This document shows positions 5,773 through 7,651 of a stretch of 7,651 nucleotides of DNA, piece after piece. A model generated the notes under the pieces. The model had not been told where the DNA came from and did not search any database. It saw only the letters and a program-made list of their open reading frames with translations. Positions within the stretch are counted from its first letter, which is position 1; each line of letters begins with the position of its first letter. The translations under genes and the position numbers were made by a program. Origin of the DNA: Phycisphaeraceae bacterium (GTDB lineage: Bacteria > Planctomycetota > Phycisphaerae > Phycisphaerales > Zrk34); NCBI GenBank assembly GCA_028281485.1, contig JANQJT010000090.1, forward strand, positions 1-7,651, given 5' to 3'.

Positions 5773-7290
5773 GTGGGTCGAGACGCGGCTCACGCACAGA
5801 GCAGGTGGAGTTTGGGAATCGGCAGGACTATCTCGTTGACGGTGTTCGCGTTGGTCGCGGGCGCGCTGTCGCTCGTCGCGCTGGGGGCGTGGCTGGGATG
5901 GTGGTACGTGTCGCTGCCGAACCCGTGGGTGGGGTTTGGCCTGGCGGTGTCGACGGGTGTGTTGCTGTCGGGGGCGGTGTGGCTGATGATCGGCTCGCGG
6001 ACCGAACGCGAGCTGCGTGCGCTGAACCGTTATGTCGAAGCGAATCGGCGCGTGAACCTGTCGCGTGATGATTACACGCCGGCGGGGTGGCTGAAACACA
6101 CGCACGAAAATCTCAATGAAACGTTTGATCTGCTTCGCGAGATGGTGGCGCGGCTCAACGCAGAGCGACGCGAGCTGGAGATCCAGGTGCGTGTGGTCGA
6201 TGCCGAGCGTCAGCACGCCGAGGCGATCCTGCAGTCGATCTCCGACGCGGTGCTCGTGACCGACGCGTTTAACGAGGTGGCGATCGCCAACGAGGCGGCC
6301 GCGGTCGCGCTCGATTTCGATCTGACCGGCGCCCGTCATCAGCCCGTCGACCAAGTGGTCGCGGACCGCGCGCTGGTGCACCTGATTCGCGACGCGCGCG
6401 AGAGCGGGAACCTGGCCAACCGTGTCCACTTCGAACACATGGTGGCACACTCCGAGCGCAAGACCGTGTACGACGTGTCGGTGTCCTGCGTGGCGAACCG
6501 CCAGGACGAGGTGGCCGGCGTGGTCACGATCCTGCACGACGTAACCAAAGAGAAAGAGATCAGCGAGATGAAGAACGAGTTCGTGTCTTCGGTCTCGCAC
6601 GAGCTGCGCACGCCGCTGAGCTCGATCAAGGCGTACATCGAGATGCTGGTCGACGGCGAGGCCGACGACGAGCAGACCCGCCGCGAGTTCTACAACATCA
6701 TCCAGAGCGAGACGAATCGCCTGTCGCGCCTGATCGACAACATCCTCAACATCAGCCGAATCGAATCGGGTATTCAGAAGGTGCAGCGCGAGCACATCGT
6801 GCTGTTGGATGTGGTGCGGGACGTGATCGAGGTCATGCGACCGCAGGCTCGGGCCAAGCAGATCGAATTGAACGACAAGACGAATGAGAATGGCCACCGT
6901 GTCTACGCGGATCGCGACATGATCTATCAGGCAATCGTGAATCTCGTAGGCAATGCGATCAAGTACACGCCGGAGCGCGGTCGGATCACCATAGACATGG
7001 ACATCGACGAGCGCCTCAACGAGGTGCGCCTGCACGTACGCGATACGGGCGTGGGGATCCCTGCCGAGGCGGTCCCGCACCTGTTCGAGAAGTTCTACCG
7101 CGTGTCTGACCACAAGAGCATGGCCAAGGGCACGGGCTTGGGGTTGAACCTGGTGAAGCAGGTGCTTGAAACGGTGCACGGCGGCCGCGTGTGCGTCGAC
7201 AGCGAACACGGACGGGGCAGCACCTTCACGATCTACCTGCCGCTGTCGAAGAGCACCGGGAACTCTTCAGGAAATGGAAAGCAGTTATGA
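5773..7290 (+). CDS. PAS-containing membrane sensor histidine kinase (PhoR/WalK-like architecture)
   Basis: This kinase autophosphorylates on histidine and passes the phosphate to a response regulator, presumably the one encoded next. The numbering follows the longest form (505 aa, GTG at 5773). Two transmembrane helices (about 22-45 and 51-74) are separated by only a few residues, so there is no periplasmic sensor domain. A coiled linker follows at about 110-150, then a PAS domain at about 150-258 (ILQSISDAVLVTD at its start). The HisKA domain has H-box SVSHELRTPL with phospho-acceptor H276. The HATPase_c domain shows the N-box around N390/N394, G1 box DTGVGIP (424-430), F-box LFEKFYRV (437-444) and G2 box GTGLGL (453-458). 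All catalytic motifs are intact. Start is uncertain: TTG at 5812, preceded by AGGTG, gives a 492-aa protein with a more natural N-terminus. The gene begins about 30-70 nt after the TPR gene and overlaps the regulator by ATGA. Confidence 0.93.
   Translation: MGRDAAHAQSRWSLGIGRTISLTVFALVAGALSLVALGAWLGWWYVSLPNPWVGFGLAVSTGVLLSGAVWLMIGSRTERELRALNRYVEANRRVNLSRDDYTPAGWLKHTHENLNETFDLLREMVARLNAERRELEIQVRVVDAERQHAEAILQSISDAVLVTDAFNEVAIANEAAAVALDFDLTGARHQPVDQVVADRALVHLIRDARESGNLANRVHFEHMVAHSERKTVYDVSVSCVANRQDEVAGVVTILHDVTKEKEISEMKNEFVSSVSHELRTPLSSIKAYIEMLVDGEADDEQTRREFYNIIQSETNRLSRLIDNILNISRIESGIQKVQREHIVLLDVVRDVIEVMRPQARAKQIELNDKTNENGHRVYADRDMIYQAIVNLVGNAIKYTPERGRITIDMDIDERLNEVRLHVRDTGVGIPAEAVPHLFEKFYRVSDHKSMAKGTGLGLNLVKQVLETVHGGRVCVDSEHGRGSTFTIYLPLSKSTGNSSGNGKQL
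5803..5807 (+). promoter_or_regulatory. Possible ribosome binding site for an alternative kinase start
   Basis: AGGTG sits 4 nt before the in-frame TTG at 5812, with geometry like the GAGGTGA site of the TPR gene. The GTG at 5773 has no clear site at a normal distance. This suggests the kinase may really start at 5812 with MGIGRTISLTVF. Confidence 0.4.
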
Positions 7291-7651
7291 CGAACGAAGC
7301 ACACAAGATCCTGGTCGTTGATGACGAGAGTCACATCCTTCATGTGGTGAGCATGAAGCTGCGCAACGCGGGCTACGAGGTCGTTTGTGCGCAGGACGGC
7401 GAGGAGGCCCTGGAACTGGCGCTGCGTGAGAAGCCCGATGTGGTGATCACGGACTACCAGATGCCGTTCATGTCGGGCATGGAGCTGTGCGAGAAGCTGA
7501 AGCAGAACGCAACGACCGCTGAGACGCCCGCGCTGATGCTGACGGCGCGCGGCTACAGCCTTAGCGATACGGACCTGGCGCGGACGAACATCCGGGCGAT
7601 GCTGTCCAAACCGTTCAGCCGGCGCGAAGTGCTGGAACGGGTACGGGCAAT
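7287..7651 (+). CDS. Response regulator receiver protein (CheY-like), 3'-incomplete
   Basis: This protein receives phosphate from a histidine kinase, almost surely the one overlapping it by ATGA. The 121 visible residues form a near-complete receiver domain. The beta-1 strand KILVVDDE carries the acidic pocket D12/D13. The phospho-acceptor is D56 in VVITDYQMP, the switch Thr is T86 in LMLTA, and the conserved lysine is K108 in SKPF. All key residues are present. The frame is still open at the right edge of the window, in the final alpha-5 helix (REVLERVRA), so it cannot be seen whether an output domain follows. The sequence has the look of a single-domain CheY-type regulator, but this is inference. 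AGGA at 7269-7272 and GGAA at 7276-7279 are the candidate ribosome binding sequences. Confidence 0.9.
   Translation, partial: MTNEAHKILVVDDESHILHVVSMKLRNAGYEVVCAQDGEEALELALREKPDVVITDYQMPFMSGMELCEKLKQNATTAETPALMLTARGYSLSDTDLARTNIRAMLSKPFSRREVLERVRA

Overview
The window holds the 3' part of a type IV pilus (T4P) or related secretin-system operon. It is followed by a linked two-component signalling pair. Every real gene is on the + strand and the genes are tightly packed. The order is pilN-like (5' end missing), pilO-like, pilP/gspC-like, a secretin (PilQ/GspD family) with a very long acidic repetitive C-terminal tail, an outer-membrane-type TPR lipoprotein, a PAS-containing membrane histidine kinase, and a response regulator cut by the right edge. 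Neighbours overlap (pilN/pilO by 14 nt; pilO/pilP and kinase/regulator by ATGA) or are separated by only about 30-70 nt, so one or two transcription units are likely.

The DNA is GC-rich and the organism is a Gram-negative-type (diderm) bacterium, since it has a secretin and a lipobox lipoprotein. The short secretin without AMIN domains, the bitopic PilP-like protein and the overall sequence flavour recall Planctomycetota, perhaps Phycisphaerae. That placement is from memory of family resemblance, not from a search.

Region by region: bases 1-225 form a near-perfect inverted repeat (107-nt arms, 11-nt spacer) that replaces the true 5' end of pilN. It most likely marks a fold-back or chimeric contig end. 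Bases 119-1690 encode the inner-membrane alignment proteins PilN, PilO and PilP. Bases 1735-4488 encode the secretin, almost half of which lies after the outer-membrane pore domain and includes a 54-bp tandem repeat array. Bases 4546-5742 encode a ten-TPR lipoprotein that could be the secretin's pilotin or assembly factor. Bases 5773-7651 encode the kinase and receiver protein.

Working model: PilN, PilO and PilP form a periplasm-spanning bridge from the cytoplasmic motor platform to the secretin. The TPR lipoprotein helps place or assemble the secretin in the outer membrane. The kinase/regulator pair may control the system or may simply lie next to it. No PilM, motor ATPase, PilC or pilin is inside the window. 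The most unusual element is the secretin tail with its repeats. I found no clear evidence of an entirely new system.
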